Below are positions 51,712-63,668 of a stretch of DNA of 64,000 bases, in pieces. Each line of letters starts with the position of its first letter. The stretch's first letter is position 1. The stretch comes from Tolypocladium sp. Sup5 PDA-1 (Eukaryota > Ascomycota > Sordariomycetes > Hypocreales > Ophiocordycipitaceae), in assembly GCA_000750105.3 (NCBI GenBank), contig JPHH03000022.1:62001-126000 (forward strand), given 5' to 3'. The notes beneath the pieces are model-generated. The model made no database searches, was not told the DNA's origin, and was given only the letters and a program-made list of their open reading frames with translations. Both the position numbers and the translations under genes were made by a program.

Positions 51712-54449
51712 ATGGCCACAGCGTTGCCGAGCGGGGAGCACATTTACGCGACGGTACGTTTCTCGAGACAGCTGCTCACCACGTCCGCTGCTTCTGCTGC
51801 CATTGCTTCAGCCACCAGACCCCTTTTAAACCCCCAATGGTGTCTCGTGTGTGCGCAGCAACCTGCTAACCGTCTCCTATAGCTTCTTCTTAGCGACTCT
51901 TACCTCCCAGGTACGTGCGCATCCAATGCCTCCAGCGGCCAATTGCCCCCTCCCAAAAGGCTCGTTCCTCTGACAAGTCCCTTCGCCTCGCAGGTGCCCT
52001 CGTCCTCGCCCACTCGCTGCGCGATGCTGGCACGACCAAGAAGCTCGCCGTCCTGGTCACGCTCGACGCCGTGTCCGCCGACGCCATCACGCAGCTCAAG
52101 GTGAGACCGAGTCCAGGCCCGGCCCTCTTCGCCCTATGAGTGGCAGGCCGCTGACGGTGAGCCCATTTCTGGAACGCAGACCGTCTATGATTATGTCTTG
52201 CCCGTGCCGCGGATACGCAATGAGCAGCCCGCGAACCTGTATCTCATGAACCGCGCGGACCTGCACTCGGCCTTTACCAAGATCAACCTCTGGAAGCAGA
52301 CGCAATTCTCCAAGATTGTCTACATCGACGCCGACGTCGTCGCCTACCGCGCCCCGGATGAGCTCTTCGACCTGCCGCAGGCCTTCGCGGCGGCTCCCGA
52401 CATCGGATGGCCGGACCTCTTCAACACGGGCGTCATGGTCTTGACTCCCGACCTGGGCGAGTTCTACGCCATGCTGGCCATGGCAGAGAGGGGCATCTCC
52501 TTTGACGGCGCCGACCAGGGCTTGTTGAACATGCATTTCGGCCGTGGCTTCCACCGCCTGCCCTTCACCTACAATGTCACTCCCTCTGCTCACTACCAGT
52601 ATATTCCCGCGTATCGTCACTTTCAGTCTAGCATCAACCTGGTCCACTTCATCGGTTCCGACAAGCCGTGGCTCGCTGGCCGCAATGCGCCCCACGGCAA
52701 CTCGCCATTTGACGAGATGGTCGGCCGATGGTGGGCAGTGTACGACCGTCACTATAGAATACAGGTATGCCAGCGTCCCAGAGCGCCCTGTATGCGGCGC
52801 TGGAGAGCGGCCAAGCTGACCTCACCCACAAGGAAACGCCTTCGCAGCAGACACAGCATCCTCCGCCCGATTTTGTGCAGTACTTCACAAAGGGAGAGTT
52901 TCAGCCCAAGGTTGTCGTTACTCAACCTCAACCCAGCCCTCAGCCGGGCCACCACGGTTCTGCTGCTGTAGCCGAGGAGCCTCAATTGCAGCATCCTGCC
53001 CTTGGGCATTCTCACCACACTTCTGCTTCTGCTGGTACTACGCATTTGGCCCCTTCTAGCGACCCTGCAGGTCATGATGCGTCGGGGACTGTTGCTGAGG
53101 CTCGATCAGAGCAGCATGCCCACGAACCACGGGCCACAGAGAGCAAGAAAGAGCCACCCTCAGTGACGATGAACAGCTGGGATGCTCAGAGGTAAGATCA
53201 TGATACGCCCACCGGCCAACTAGCAGCGCATGATTGCTGACAGAACGTCTTCCCGAACAGACAACCTCCTCCGCGAGACTCAAAGCCCGAGGCGATGAAC
53301 TTCCCCTCAACCCATTACGAGATGTCGCGAGACACTAAACCCTTCGTCCCTCCAGCTCGGTATCCCAGTCCCCCTAGGGACATGTGGTACGAAGTTCCCA
53401 AGCAAGCTCCGCCGCCGCCTGCCCATCCACCGCGGGCCATCTTCCCCTGGGAGAAAGCCCAGCCCACGCCGTCGAGGGCCTTCGCAAAGGAGAGGCTGGA
53501 AGTGCCGTTGGCTACGCAGCAGTCAGCTACTGAGCCTGCTGGTGAGCCAGAAGCTTTTATGCATTCTCGTACTCCTGCTAAGATGCCTGCCACAGAGTCG
53601 TCTGCGGCGGAGACGCAGGGCGAATCGCAGACGCCCACTACGCCGATCTTCAGTGTCATACCAACAGATCCTTGGACGTCATTCCCACGGCTCAATGCTT
53701 GGGATGACATGCCGGAGATTGGCCGCTACGTGGAAGGTCTCCAACAAAAGCATCGTCGTGTGAGGAGTCGAGGCGCTGCTGGCGGGTCTCCTGCTGGTGT
53801 GCTCAGTCCTGCGGGTCCTGGAGTCGCCGGCCGTGATCGCGTGAGGCCACACACCTTCAAGCTGACCGACTTCCCCAGCGAGGTGGAGCGGCCCAGTCTG
53901 CCCGTCACCCCGGCGCCCATCCATCGCCCATCGTTCTGGGGCGATGATGCGCCGGAAGTCGGCGAGGGTGACGCGGGAGCCGGCCATCTCCCGGCGGCAG
54001 AGGGCGTGCCAGCACAGACTGAATGGGTATGTGTGCACGGGAGGCGATGGACGCCCGCAGACTGCCCATGCAACTTAACTGACGTGGACCACCCCCACAA
54101 GGACCCGGCGCAGCAGCTCCAGAAGCTGGCTAAGCAGCAGTCCGAGGCTCTGTTGCGCAAGCTTGGCGGCGATGGCGAGGGGCTCGAGGGTAAAGTGAGT
54201 CGCGAGATCCCCTCGAGACCGCTGCCTTTCGGGTCAGAGACCGCCAAGTCACCTACTTATGTTGCACAGCCCGCCCCGCCGAGCGTCTTGAGCCCGCAGC
54301 CCGTGAAGAAGCAGGTGTCGACGGCCGGCCTGGTTCGGAGCGTGGACAGGGCCGAGAAGCCGCCGGCCACGGAGGCGATGGCTTCCGCGAAGGGCTCCGG
54401 AAGCGAGAAGCAAGTGGAAGATGCTCCATCCGGAACGAGTGGTGGCTGA
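51712..54449 (+). CDS. GLG1: Glycogenin (self-glucosylating glycogen primer)
   Basis: Seven exons (51712-51753, 51883-51910, 51994-52100, 52180-52764, 52833-53191, 53261-54026, 54102-54449) give 744 residues. The spliced N-terminus is EHIYATLLLSDSYLPGALVL AHSLRDAG of the GT8 fold. The metal-binding DxD is D109-A-D111 in IVYIDADVV. GADQGLLNMHF, and HFIGSDKPW at the acceptor site, are typical. The self-glucosylated tyrosine is probably Y198 or Y200 in AHYQYIPAY. The long C-terminal part is disordered, Pro-rich, and ends with the family block WDPAQQLQKLAKQQSEALLR. The intron 54027-54101 is 75 nt without a stop (GTATGT donor, TTAACTGAC branch point, ACAAG acceptor) and reads through in phase; removing it restores TEWDPAQQLQ. 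Glycogenin primes glycogen and binds glycogen synthase in the cytosol. Confidence 0.93.
54027..54101 (+). other. In-frame 75-nt intron in glycogenin
   Basis: It starts GTATGT, has TTAACTGAC about 22 nt before the ACAAG end, and contains no stop in the reading frame. The encoded peptide is Cys-rich (VCVHGRRWTPADCPCNLT) and would break the conserved TEW-DPAQQL block. Confidence 0.85.
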
Positions 54450-55179
54450 GGCGAACTGGCCCTTGCTCGGTAATGAGAGGCAGAAGGGCGACTTGCCTCC
54501 CTAGGCAGGTCAAAATGATCGATACCCTTGCTGCGCTTTTTGTCCTTGGTCTCATTTTGCAGGTCGCTTCCCCCTTCTTTCCCCCTTCTGTCTGTACTGC
54601 GTCGGGGATGAGCCCCTATTCGCCCAGTGGTTGTCAACTGGAAACCGGGGAGGTGTATGTACAATAGCATTGAGTTTCATGTCTAACGCATTGTCCCGGT
54701 CTTGAGCGTTCGCGCAAAACAATCCGCAAGCACATCTCTTGTTTCTGCTCAGATGCCTCCCTCACCCTTCTTTTCTTGGTGGCGCGAGTGGACGAGGGGC
54801 AGACAGTGTTTTGTCATTTCTAATTATTGCTCAGTCATTGTCGGGTTTTCATGTTCTTGGTTTTGTTTGCTTTTGCCGTTGGTTCCTGGGAGGGTGGGAT
54901 TGGGAGCTTGTGTGTGTACCGAGCTGAGGAGAGGAGGATTCATCTTTGCATTCACAGCCAGTCGAGCCGTTAATCTTGCCAGCATCTTCAGCCAGTCCGC
55001 ATGCACTTTATTAAATATACCGAAAAATCTATCCGCCCAACTGCCGTGATCGCGCGGTGTGAGGCGATGCTTTGCTTTCGGGCCTGTAATACTACTTGTA
55101 CACGAGCCAAATATACACGTTCTATTTCCTTAGCCGAGGCGGCTGTTTCCTGAAAGTCTACATCCCGTGGTTTCGCTAT
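54450..55179. other. Convergent intergenic region glycogenin / HRD1
   Basis: About 0.73 kb between stop codons, T-rich (TTTTGTTTGCTTTTGCCG near 54863-54880), in keeping with two 3' UTRs. ATTAAATATACCG lies near 55010. No gene. Confidence 0.5.
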
Positions 55180-57891
55180 TCAGTCTCCGTTGTCTTTGGC
55201 TTCCTCGACTGTGACGGCTTTCCCCTTGCCCTTATCAGACGATGAGTCCCCTTCCTCGTCGCCCCCGTTCTTCTCCTCTGCCGCCTGCTGCGCCGTTCCG
55301 ATGCTCGCCTCGCCAGCCTCTCGCGGTGGCGCTGTTCGTTGCTCGTGGGCTCCATTTTGTTCCTCTACAGACTGTGGGTGAGAGCGCCCATTCTCACTTG
55401 GCTCAATGCGAGGCGCCGTGTTAAACAACTGAGCCGAGCCGCCCCAGTTGGGCATCAAAGGGCTCGGAGCCACCACAGGGGTCGGCTCAGCAGCTCTGGA
55501 GCTCTGATGGGCTGTCTCAGCAGGACGACCTGTGAAGGTCTCGCCGGTGGAAAGGGCCGAAGGAGCTGTGCCCTCTGTCTGAGCCTCAGCACTTCCTGTT
55601 CCATCGGCTTCATGCGTGGTGGAGTCAATGATCACTCGGTTCGTACCCGTGATATCCCCGTTTAGCGGCGTACCGCCAGACTGGGGAGGCGGTGGACTTG
55701 GGTTTGGAGCGCCGTCAAGTCTTTGGAGAGGCATCAATGACCATCCGGGCGGCAGCGTCACCCCTTCTGGGAGATCGGGGCTGCCGGCAGGGATGGCTGC
55801 CGAGTTCCCAGGAGCCCCGAGGCGAGCCATGAGCGGGCTCCCTGTCCGCGGTGGTACGCCAGGAAACGTCGGCAGGCCCGCAAACTGCGCTTGAGCTGGC
55901 ATCTGATACTGCTGGCCGTGTGGGAATTGAGAGTGCATCGGGAAGTGAGGGTTCATCGGCATGTTTGGAGCCAGCCCGGGTGGTTGAAAATGCCCGTTTT
56001 GGAGTTGATCTTGGGGTTGCTGCCGGCGCTGTTGAAGGCGCTGCAGTTCGGCCATCAGAAGGTGAGCAACCTGAAGCTCTTGTTGGGCTACTTGCAGACG
56101 CTGCATCTCTCGTTGCACTATACTCTCCGACTGTTGGATGAGGTTGCCAATGCTCTGGAGGTTGTCTCCCAAGGTAGGCTGAGTTTGAGTGGGCGTCGGA
56201 GTAGGTGCCACTGCCGGCGGGTTACCAGCGATTTGCGGCATGCCAAACTGTTGTGCGAGCTCCCGAACTTGCTGGCCATTGGCCCCAAAGCCCAGTCGAA
56301 TGGGGCCTAGGTTGAATACCCGTGGTCCTGCTTCCCTCGGTTGCAGTGGTTGACCATCATTCTGTCGGCCGTGAGCTCCCTGTTCATCCTCGTTGCCCGC
56401 AGGCGGCTGTTGACCCCGAGGCCGTGGTGGACCACCAATCTGTATCCGGAGACCGGCGGCCCGGTTCTGGGCTCCACGGGCACGGTCTGCCGTGACGGGG
56501 CTCCTGCAAGTTGGACACACCTGCTGTCGCTCAAGCCAGCTCTTGAGGCAGCCGAGATGCAGTATATGACTGCATGGCAGCTTCTTGGGACGCACTCGAT
56601 CGATTGCGCCAGGGTTGTTGGCGGGGTCCCAAGGCCTCATCTCCTCGCGGCAAATAATACACGTATTCTCCTGGGCGAGATCCTCCGCAGTCGCGTCCGG
56701 GTACCGATTCATCTCCTGGATGGCTCTCCGGTAGCGCAGCAAGGCGTGCAGTCTCTTGACAAAGTCTCGCGACGTCATGAACAGGTCTCTCATGATGTGT
56801 ATGGGCAGCCCGTAGAACATGAGCAGCATGAAGAAGAAGGTGACGTAGATGCCGAGTTTGATCATGTCTGGTGCCAATTAGCAACGGGTCAAGAAGCATG
56901 GTTTAGCAAAGCGATGAGGCCTTACCACTCAGGAGATCCAGCCACAGTACCCATTCACCCTTGGCGGCCCAGCCAGGAACCTCAATGTCCATCTCGTCGA
57001 CATCGTCTTCGCTGGGGAGCGGGTCCTGGTTCGCGGGGGGTTCTTCCCCGGCAGCGGCAGCCTGCTCCCGCTGTCGTATCATCGCCTCCCGCTGCTCCCT
57101 GACCTCTTGCCTCCGCTCCAGCAGGCGTTTCCGTGTTTGGGCCTGGATGATATTCTGCTCCGCCAGCGCGAGGATGTATCGAGCCCCCGTCCGCCAAGAG
57201 CAGGTGGCCAGCACTGCGAATTCAAAGAGGAACATGACCATCATGTTCGGACGTGCCTGCTGGATCACACTATTGATCGTATACCGAAGTATCCAGACGT
57301 CGTATAGGAAGCTCATGGTCAGGGAGACGCTGAGACGGAGGTGGAAGAGTCTCGGATTCGGCGGCGGTTGCTGCTCGAGGAACTCGACTCGGCCATCACC
57401 GATCCAGCCCCATACTTTTCCCGTCACAAGTGCCGTGAACATAACCAGGAACCAGGCTCCTATCTCTTCCCTGAAGATGGTCATTGCCAAGCATGTTTCG
57501 GTGATGGCGAACCAGGCCCGTTCGGTGAGCTGCTCGACCTCGACGGCTCGCAGTGTGCCGTAGCATAGTCGTGTCAAGCCGTATACAAAGCTGCTGTAAA
57601 GCAACAGGGTGAAGTTGACCAGAGCCTTGGGTCGCGTTGTCAGTATCGATACGTGGCGGTGGGTGGGTGCCGAGCCATACCAGCAAACAAAAGTTGCTCT
57701 GGGCGAGATAGACCATGGCCGAGTAGAAATTGGCGCGCTGCTGGAAGGCGGATATTATCACGCCGCCCGCGAGGGCCGTAGAGACCTAGATGCATCGGTC
57801 AACAGGAGTCGGAGGGGACAGCCGGAGCTGGTTGGAGCTGGGAGCTCCATCGTGGAGCGCAACGTACCCCGGCGTACCAGCCGAGCCGCAT
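55180..57891 (-). CDS. HRD1: ERAD E3 ubiquitin ligase Hrd1 (synoviolin)
   Basis: Four exons (57891-57868, 57785-57681, 57625-56926, 56867-55180) give 838 residues. The spliced N-terminus is MRLGWYAGVSTALAGGVIIS followed by FQQRANFYSAMVYLAQSNFC, characteristic of Hrd1. Multiple membrane helices follow (VNFTLLLYSSFVYGLTRL, AWFLVMFTALVTGKVWGWI, MIKLGIYVTFFFMLLMFYGL). A cytosolic RING-H2 (C346IIC ... C394PTC) has the long loop seen in Hrd1. The C-terminal ~430 residues are disordered and Gln/Pro-rich. Hrd1 forms the retro-translocation channel and ubiquitinates misfolded ER proteins with Hrd3 and Ubc7. Exon 1 has 24 nt and was placed from the conserved start. The 15-bp tandem duplication 0.3 kb upstream lies in its promoter. 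Confidence 0.95.
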
Positions 57892-58190
57892 CTTGGGCAT
57901 GGGAGGCAATCGTTTGGAGCTTCGGAGAGAAGTGAAGGATCGGGTCTCCCCTACATCCCCATTTTCCAGTTGGCCGTCACCGTCGTTCGGTGGATTTGGT
58001 CGCGCTGGTGGACGTCGTTGTCGAGCACGTATCTTGAAGCCACGTTATGATAAGCTACGTACCACGGGCAGTTTGCCGATGACGCAGGGGTCTAGAGCTA
58101 CAAGCACGTGATGGCCAACTGCCCTTGCCACTTTCTGTTCCAACGTGTTCCCCGCAAATCCGATTTTTAGCCGATCGAGCTCACCACATT

Positions 58191-58220
58191 GCCATGACGG
58201 TCCGTGCCATGACGGTCCGT
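58191..58220. repeat. Exact 15-bp tandem duplication
   Basis: GCCATGACGGTCCGT is repeated twice, head to tail (58191-58205, 58206-58220), 300 bp upstream of HRD1. Confidence 0.95.
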
Positions 58221-59964
58221 CCAGGTCAATACTTGGCCATATATCGAAACATACGTCGACTTCTTCTCAATCGACGTTTGGTAATTTCTCACGCTTGCAA
58301 GTGCAACGGAGCTCCTCTTCGTCGAGCGAGACCGGCACCCAAGGTAATACGTACTCCGTACGAAGTACTTCTGTCTCTGCTTCATACACGAATGGCTCCA
58401 TGTCTTGGAAGGCCGAGGACTTGCAGCAAACAATTAATCTGCATGCATACATATCTGCATTCCATTTTTTTCATTTTTCCAACCCCCCCCCCCATGAAAA
58501 CAGCTCGATGCCTCGCGGGGTGATGCTTTGCCGCTCTTTCGTTCTAAAATACAAACGGCGTTCTCCTCGTTCCCCTTGGCTCCCGCTCCCGCAGCAGGTC
58601 CAGAGACTCACTTGAGCGTCATCAACTTCGGAGACCTGGCGTTACCCGACGGGCAACTACTCGTGGCCCGATCTCCGTGTTACACTAGACGTGGGCGTGA
58701 ACCGTAGGCGATACAAGACAGTCAACGATGACAGTGGCCTTGTCAACCGCGCGCCCTTTGTTTCATCTCTGTGATTGTCTCTGGTCAGCCAGTTCTCGAA
58801 CCCGCAGAGCATGGAGCCGCTTCAAGGCAACCGGCGGACAACGCTCCAACGTGCTACAACAACGCCCCTCCAACCCGTGCAATTCCCCGGCCAGGCGCAT
58901 TTCTCCTTGCGCCGATGCGAAGATGCGAAGATGCGGAGTGTTGCCGTAGGCAAACGGTCCGGCTCACCGAATTGTTGGATGCCTACCCTACACACGTCCC
59001 AGTGTGACACCACATGGACGCGAGAACCAGCCTACGACCGAAACAAGCTCCTACAAGACCGCGGCCGTCACTCTCGCCTGTTCGGCCTCCGCCATCTGTC
59101 GCGAGGCTGCTAGACGGATGCATGTCTAGAGATGCCAAGATGCCTTCCGTCGGCCGTCGCTTTGAGTCGGACTGGGGCTGCAATGCTACCTCGAGCTACA
59201 GACTACTTGTAAAACACTGCCGGCGGTGACGTTTGGAAGCAAGTACACGGTTCGCCCGACGGGGAAGCCTGCCTCGCCTCCGCCGGCGCCTAGAATCCTC
59301 ACTACGTAGTTTCGTTGTAGCCCGTAGTCCGTACTGGCCACTGAACTACGGATAGGGAATGGGGGCGCAGAGGAGCCGTTCCCATCGCGGCAGCCTGCGC
59401 GAGATCCTCGGCCACGAACAACGACAATGTCGCAGTCACAGAGCGAGAGCCCGACGCCTGCATTGCCTGCTTGCTGCAAGGTCCACGAGGCACCCTTACC
59501 AGCCTGACGAGCACACCTACTCGTACTCGTAAGGAGTACGGAGTACTGTAATCCGTACGGGACAGACCACTTCCTCCCGGTCTGGCCTGCTACCCCAGCC
59601 GGCGCAGCAAACACCGCAGAGCCGCATCGCACCGTACCGTAGGCACGGGGTATTAATGGCGAACCACGAACAGTCCTGGCTCCCTTGGTTGGTGGATGCG
59701 CCTCCCAGGCAGGGCAGGGCGGCAGGGCAGGGCAGCGAGAAGCTACATACCAGGGGAGGCCAGGCGTGGCCAGACAGGACAGGCATCCAGCAAACACACA
59801 CGCACGCGACTGTCTCGCTAACTGGCGACGGCCCAGTGCCGCGATGCCACACAACCCTCCACGGGCCTCTCGCCAACTGCGGAAGACGTTCCGTCATTAA
59901 GCGAGAGGGCGGACGGCGTGCCGCAAACACAGGATCCCCTGCTTAGACGCCCGGCTCGTGCCAT

Positions 59965-59985
59965 GATGCGATGCGATGCGATGCG
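59965..59985. repeat. GATGC pentamer array
   Basis: GATGC is repeated four times in the gene-free region. Confidence 0.85.
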
Positions 59986-60976
59986 CTGCAGGGTACTGCA
60001 ATGTCCGTCGGAACAATAAGGTATGTAAGCTCCAGGCCAGGCCCCGTCCGTCCACCCTCGCAGGCTCGTAGGGCCAGCCAGCAGCGAGGCCCAGTGAGAC
60101 AGGGGCATATTATTCCGTGTCCTGCCGTGCGTGCCCTGTGTGCGCCACGCCCGCGCCGGGCTGTCACTTTTGTTGGTGTTGCGCGAGTTCGTCCTGATGA
60201 GTCGTCGACCTGCCTTGCCTGCCTGGCCTGCCTCGCCGTGGCAGCGGCCTATGCTGTGCGAGGATCCGAGCAGGGGACGGATATCATGGCAATGATGCCA
60301 AGCACGCATTGATTGCATACGTTGGCCTGGCCCTCGCCGGCGTCACCGACAGCCGGCCTGGCCTGGACACAGTTCCGACGACGGCGCCGTGTCATTGACC
60401 TACATGCTCGTACTCGTAGTCCGTATGGTCGAGACGGGCATAACATGGCAAACCATGGATGGATGGGCCGTTACGAGGACTTCGTATGGACATACTCGTA
60501 CGGACTACTTGACATGCCCGCAAAGCCCCGAGCCGGCCGGAGCAGGCGGGAGCAACACAACGGAAACTAAAGCGACTCCGTCCTTATCGTCGTCACCTTG
60601 CCAGCATCGTCACTTGCAACAGCAGCACTCGTAAGTTGTTGTACCGAGTCGCACCCGGCCCCGTCCAGCCAAAAACGGCTCCCGCCAGGCCGCTCGCCAA
60701 TGGCAGCCCGCGCCGCGGCTGCCCGAGGCAGACTGTTCCTTACGCTCCGCCCAACTGTGGGGAGTTGGGGGTGAGGTAGGTCCCCGAGAGCGGGCTCTGT
60801 CGGGCTTCACTTCCCTCTGACGCTGCATGGCACCCAGCAGCAGCAGCAGCAACAACAGCGGGCATGCTTGTACGACATGCCATCGAGAGCTTCGTCTCCA
60901 GCAAACGCTGGGAAAAGAGAACCAACCACAACGGCTTATTAGCCCCAAGTTTACTTTGTGGTCCCCCTAACCAAGA

Positions 60977-60989
60977 CCCCCCCCCCCCC
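60977..60989. repeat. C13 homopolymer tract
   Basis: Run of 13 C on the plus strand. Other long runs nearby: C11 at 58483-58493 and G11 at 61096-61106. Confidence 0.85.
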
Positions 60990-63626
60990 GCCTCCAATCG
61001 ACAACTGACAGCTTGCTGCAAGGGGCGGCGGCGACGCGATGTTAGAAAACGGTTGCAATGAGGAGAGGTGGAGTCGAGCGCTTGTTGGAGGAAAAGGGGG
61101 GGGGGGAAGTGAGGCCCGAGACAACGACTAACGATGTCTTGTGAGTACGATTCCAATACTATCCCACGTCGCCGCAAGGCTGTGGAGGTTGCAGTTGGCA
61201 TGGTCTTGTTGCCTCGTCGGCAGGAGGCCAAGCCAAATGTGTGTGCGTGCCGGGACCCTTGACCTGCTGAAGGCAATGCACCTCTGTACGGGGTACGGGG
61301 CAATCCGTATATATCGTGCATATTTCATACATACAACCCACAGATACTCCGTACTTACATTGCAATACTACGGAGTACTCTGCGGACTGCTACGCTGCTC
61401 CGTCCCGTCCAGCAGATTCTCCTTGATCGCCTGCCGGGCCGTCGACATGGAATGCCGGGACGCGGGCGGCGATATGCCCTGGAACGTTGCGGACGCTGCA
61501 GGCACATGCCCTGCACAGCATGGAGTACTCCGGGCGTGGATGGGATGGGTCCTCCGTAGGCATGTACCTACTCCGTAACAGTAGATGGCCTCGTCTGCAG
61601 GGTGCGGTCTCGATCGTCGCGGGCGTCAACTCTCTATTCCACTCTCGGTCGGCAGCGTGACCCGGCGCTCCCACTGCCGTCCCGAGAACCAGGAGAATTT
61701 CATCAAGTTAGGTTCAGCCAGCTTTTGAGCCTTTCCGAAGCCCCTGCTGCATTCTGCATCAATACAGCATCATCATTCATTCATCACCCCGTTCCAATAC
61801 ATACGCCTCGGCCGGGACTGGCAATAATCTCGGAACCATCGACGCCCGATACCAGTCGAGCACCCGCAACAAGAAACTCTAGCTTGTCCTTGCAGACAGA
61901 GACACAGGGAACACATGCCGGCGCCTGTGACCCGTCTCGCTGGAAAGTAACCCTCTACGGGTACACGTGGCCGTGCCTACCACCACTACACCAGCAACAC
62001 TCGGGGGGGAGGGGGGGTTAGTATGTCGAACATGGCGTAGACTGGCTGGCCCTGCTTGGACCAGGCGATGGCGCCCTCGCACCCTCGCTCCGCGCGCTTG
62101 CAAGCACTGCAACAATACGGACTACTCGTACAGAACGTTGCTATCGCACCACCACAGGGGCCAACCCGTGGGCTGTGATGATGCGGCCACTGACGGATGG
62201 GATGTGACTGACGGGCGCGTTGGTGGCGCCGCCCCGAGACGAGAACCCATCGGTTCTGAACCCACCGTGTCGGGTCTCGTCCACCTCGGGGCTTGCCGGG
62301 ACCGGGGTGGCTTTCGATTTGACACCCAAGACCCCAACCATCGGTTCCAAATTCCCAAGACCCAGGGCCACGGATCACAAGCCTCGCCCTTGCAAGTGAC
62401 AACCCTCAAGCCCCCAAGCCCCCAAGCCTCAAGCCCCAGGCCTCTCGAGCCCGCGCCTCTCCCCCTGGGAACCCAATGAGGTGCTACCTGTCAAAGCAAC
62501 AAAGCAAAGAAAATACCTCTTCACCGGCGAGCTTCGTAATTGGCCTTGTGGTGGCTGTGACTCCTGTGACTGGACCGGCTCTCGAGCCCTACGAGGCCTT
62601 TGGCCCTCCCCCCCCGGGCGCCGTGGCTTTTTTGGGTCTTGGGCCGCCTCTCAACCAGAGTTCAAACTACGACTAGAGACAAAACGCCCGTCTCCTAATT
62701 GACTGGCTGAGTGATGGGTCCAGGCGAGCTTGATAATGTACGAGTAGGCAAAGTACGGAGTACGAGTACGGAGACACCTACCTTGTATTTTTAGCCTAAT
62801 TGCTCCATCCGTAGTCCGTACCATCGCCATTCTTGGCCCCCGTAGCCGTGGCTTGATATCGCTTTTGCTAACCTATGTGCTGGCCCCCTCCACCAAGAGG
62901 AAGAGTGCATATCTCGTTGGATGGAAACCGAGACTGGAAACTCTCATGGCATCTGATCTGTGTGCAGATGCTACGCTTTGCTGGTCGAGGCCCTCGCCCC
63001 GCGTCTGCGGCCGGTTGAAAGCATTTAGCAGTGCGACTTATTACACGTGCGTACGTACTTGTACATCATCCTTCGCACGTCGTCGACGTCAGCAAACACG
63101 CACGCCCTCTCGCTCGCTCTCACTGTCTCTCTCCATGTCTCGCTCGCGCCGTCGCAACGGGACCGGCATCCGATCCTGAATGCAAATAACACGCACTTGG
63201 ATACGACGCTGCCATGCCCGACTGCCCGTGACCAACGACGCAGCATCCAGGCCGCGAACCTGCCATCTAACTACCCCCCTCCATGCCGGCGCTGTCTGAA
63301 GCTATCCCTCGACCCAAGCTTTGCCCAGGTGAGACACATATGCGTACGAAGTAGGCTGGCAAGACAGAGACACGGCTCGCGGCCCTGTCAATCAGCCCCT
63401 GGGCCCGGGGTCCGCCGCGGGCTCCTCCTCGTCGCACATTTCACTGGAAGCCAATGAAACCTTCATCATCGTCATTCATCGGGAACCATCTCATGCTTTC
63501 CACACCGGTCTGGGCCCCATAGTAGCATCGACCGACAGCCGGGCCTTGGAAGTCGCTCGTCGCAGCACCCTCGTACCTTGGGGCATGCACCGAGGAGGCA
63601 TGGCATGCCAGTCCATCTTCGTAGAG

Positions 63627-63668
63627 CTCAAGCTGCAGTCCTCAAGCTGTAGTCCTCAAGCTGCAGTC
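63627..63668. repeat. 14-bp minisatellite, three copies
   Basis: CTCAAGCTGCAGTC is repeated three times head to tail; the middle copy has T in place of C (CTGTAG). A PstI-like palindrome CTGCAG lies in each outer copy. Confidence 0.95.

Noticed and set aside
52767..52832. Independent small gene beginning at 52767 inside glycogenin
   Set aside because: The Met and first ~22 codons lie in the intron 52765-52832; the rest is glycogenin exon 5.
58145..63457. Several 100-200 codon frames in the right-hand gene-free region
   Set aside because: None shows conserved blocks, consistent splice signals or sensible composition; many overlap repeats and C/G runs.
63627..63668. CRISPR-like spacing
   Set aside because: Head-to-tail 14-bp tandem with no spacers, and the genome is eukaryotic.
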